A stretch of DNA of 64,000 bases from Gilvimarinus gilvus (GTDB lineage Bacteria > Pseudomonadota > Gammaproteobacteria > Pseudomonadales > Cellvibrionaceae): the NCBI RefSeq assembly GCF_030518155.1, contig NZ_JAULRU010000548.1, positions 47,105 through 111,104 on the forward strand, written 5' to 3'. Position 1 is the stretch's first letter, and every line of letters starts with the position of its first letter. Of the stretch, positions 63,093-64,000 are shown one piece after another. The notes beneath the pieces were generated by a model. That model was not told where the DNA came from, did not search any database, and saw only the letters and a program-made list of their open reading frames with translations. Position numbers and translations under genes: made by a program.

Positions 63093-63778
63093 TAGTTCAC
63101 CTTGACCTCATTCACGAGGATTTGAGTTGCATCACCGGCGGGCATAATAATAACGTTGTTCTCACTTAAGCCTTTGCGAAACACCAATACGGTTCCGCCA
63201 TCGCGGCTAAAAGAATGCTCAAGAGACCAGTTGTCGCCGCGCATTTCCGTTTGATAAAAACTGGCCAGCTCGGCTACCGATTGCTCACTGGTAATAACAG
63301 TAACCCGGCCTTTTTTGGGTTTATCATTGGTGAGCAAATCCGATACGACCATCGCATCACCCGGCTTAACCACACCCTCGCCAAGCGCCACATTCATATC
63401 GTCGCCAGTGGGAGCCTCACTCATCAACAAACGACCAAAGGTATTATTGTCGCCCACAGAGCCATATTGCACCGTATACAAGCAATCGTCTTCCAGGTGC
63501 GCTATTTGCTTCCACGCCTCAAATTTACTTTCGGCAAACTCATCGCGCCAACGGTTCTGGTAAAACCGAACCAACTGATCCTCTGAAGCCGATGCACTAA
63601 AAGAGCGAACATCCATAGGCCGGCTGTTGTAGGTTGCATTGCCCATCAGCGTACTGACTTTCATCTCTACCATGGTAGGGAAATCACTAAAATCACAATC
63701 CGCATGCGTCACACAAGACAGCAATAGCACAATCAATGCCGAAATGTATCTAGCAGGCTGTTGAAAAACCCCTTGCAT
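63092..63778 (-). CDS. Exported protein of unknown function, first gene of the Tad operon
   Basis: A 228-residue protein from ATG 63778 (MQGVFQQPARYISALIVLLLSCVTHA, signal peptide). The mature part has CDFSDFPTMVEMKVSTLMG, a YTVQYGSVGD stretch and two halves with similar 'FYQNRW / FYQTEM' wording. No family recognised. Periplasmic. The start codon and the first 10 or so residues come from the 37-bp mobile-element end; only ISALIVLLLSC onward looks original. The frame is open further upstream through the element, but that part (about 58 residues) looks non-native. Confidence 0.65.
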   Translation of the reverse strand: MQGVFQQPARYISALIVLLLSCVTHADCDFSDFPTMVEMKVSTLMGNATYNSRPMDVRSFSASASEDQLVRFYQNRWRDEFAESKFEAWKQIAHLEDDCLYTVQYGSVGDNNTFGRLLMSEAPTGDDMNVALGEGVVKPGDAMVVSDLLTNDKPKKGRVTVITSEQSVAELASFYQTEMRGDNWSLEHSFSRDGGTVLVFRKGLSENNVIIMPAGDATQILVNEVKVN

Positions 63779-63786
63779 GCTCAGCG
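63750..63786 (+). repeat. Copy 2 of the 37-bp mobile-element end
   Basis: Matches 39943-39979 at 34 of 37 positions. It contains GGCTGTTGAAAAACCCC, a form frequent at insertion-sequence ends. The start codon of the first Tad gene lies inside it. Confidence 0.75.
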
Positions 63787-64000
63787 AGGTCCGAAGCGTG
63801 CAGATGTCGTGCTTTGTCTCGACGGACAGGGTGGTTCCCTTTCCTAGAAGCAAGGTGCGGCAGATGTGCGCTTCAGGCCTCGCCCTGCGGGACTTCCAGG
63901 CTGGCCCGTACTCGTCGTTGCCACTTTTCGATGGGTGGGCACACACCGTCAAAGTGGCGTCTAGATTACGAACCAGCCTGAGAGTCTGAGTACGTAAGGG
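63787..64000. mobile_element. Probable insertion-sequence terminal region, running out of the window
   Basis: From the repeat to the window edge there is no native-looking gene. Open frames on both strands are short or artefactual and none resembles a transposase. Position next to the repeat and the change in character suggest the left part of an insertion element or its remnant. Confidence 0.45.

Noticed and set aside
63777..63989. A 70-codon plus-strand frame in the element-like region at the window edge.
   Set aside because: No transposase motif and no ribosome site; probably non-coding sequence of the mobile element.

Overview
The window looks like a chromosomal segment of a marine, polysaccharide-degrading gammaproteobacterium, most probably Cellvibrionales (Saccharophagus, Teredinibacter or Gilvimarinus-like). 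This is inferred from the large TonB receptors of the 'EEVVVTGFRQSL' type, secreted carbohydrate enzymes with CBM6 and discoidin modules, GntR-type operator sequences and moderate GC. No tRNA, rRNA or CRISPR array was seen.

Layout. (1) 1-7.2 kb: a TonB receptor, a DUF4861-GH105 lipoprotein, KduI and KduD, all on +; this is the unsaturated-uronate branch of pectin use. (2) 7.2-11.6 kb: an ECF42-type sigma factor with its YCII/DGPF partner, a Tat-exported nitroreductase-like protein with a MarR regulator under a clear sigma70 promoter and operator, and a periplasmic binding protein. (3) 11.7-14.6 kb: a CBM6-CBM6-GH16 laminarinase with a structured-looking leader, and a PAS-GGDEF protein. (4) 14.7-26.2 kb: a FecI/FecR/STN-receptor surface-signalling set, a small secreted protein of unknown role, and a 2065-residue secreted protein joining a PQQ sugar dehydrogenase, a diheme cytochrome, five discoidin modules and a ThuA domain. 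(5) 26.3-33.5 kb: a c-di-GMP/phosphorelay cluster with a hybrid histidine kinase split by a one-base frameshift, a REC-GGDEF protein and a REC-PAS-GGDEF-EAL protein. (6) 33.6-36.5 kb: TonB, DUF2789 and a carboxylesterase. (7) 36.9-52.8 kb: the main pectin/uronate locus, with a second TonB receptor, GH43, a LacI regulator, pectin methylesterase, UxuB, UxaC, KdgK, pectate lyase, a VOC protein and a DctPQM TRAP transporter. (8) 53.2-63.8 kb: a Tad/Flp pilus operon.

How it works together. Pectin methylesterase and pectate lyase attack pectin outside the cytoplasm. The TonB receptors and the TRAP transporter bring in oligo- and monouronates. GH105 frees unsaturated uronate, which KduI and KduD turn into KDG; UxaC and UxuB lead glucuronate towards the same compound, and KdgK phosphorylates it. 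UxuA/UxaA, Eda and ExbB/ExbD are not in the window and must lie elsewhere. A shared 15-bp FadR-type palindrome (ATTGGTCnGACCAAT-like) lies upstream of both TonB receptors, the lacI-GH43 unit, uxaC/kdgK and the TRAP operon, but no GntR gene is present here.

The most unusual parts are: a CpaB/RcpC pilus protein with about 30 short 'DxxGNVIGxV' repeats, echoed in an oversized Flp-like pilin beside it; the redox giant; the split kinase with a possible slippery site; and a 37-bp mobile-element end present twice, one copy of which now supplies the start codon of the first Tad gene.
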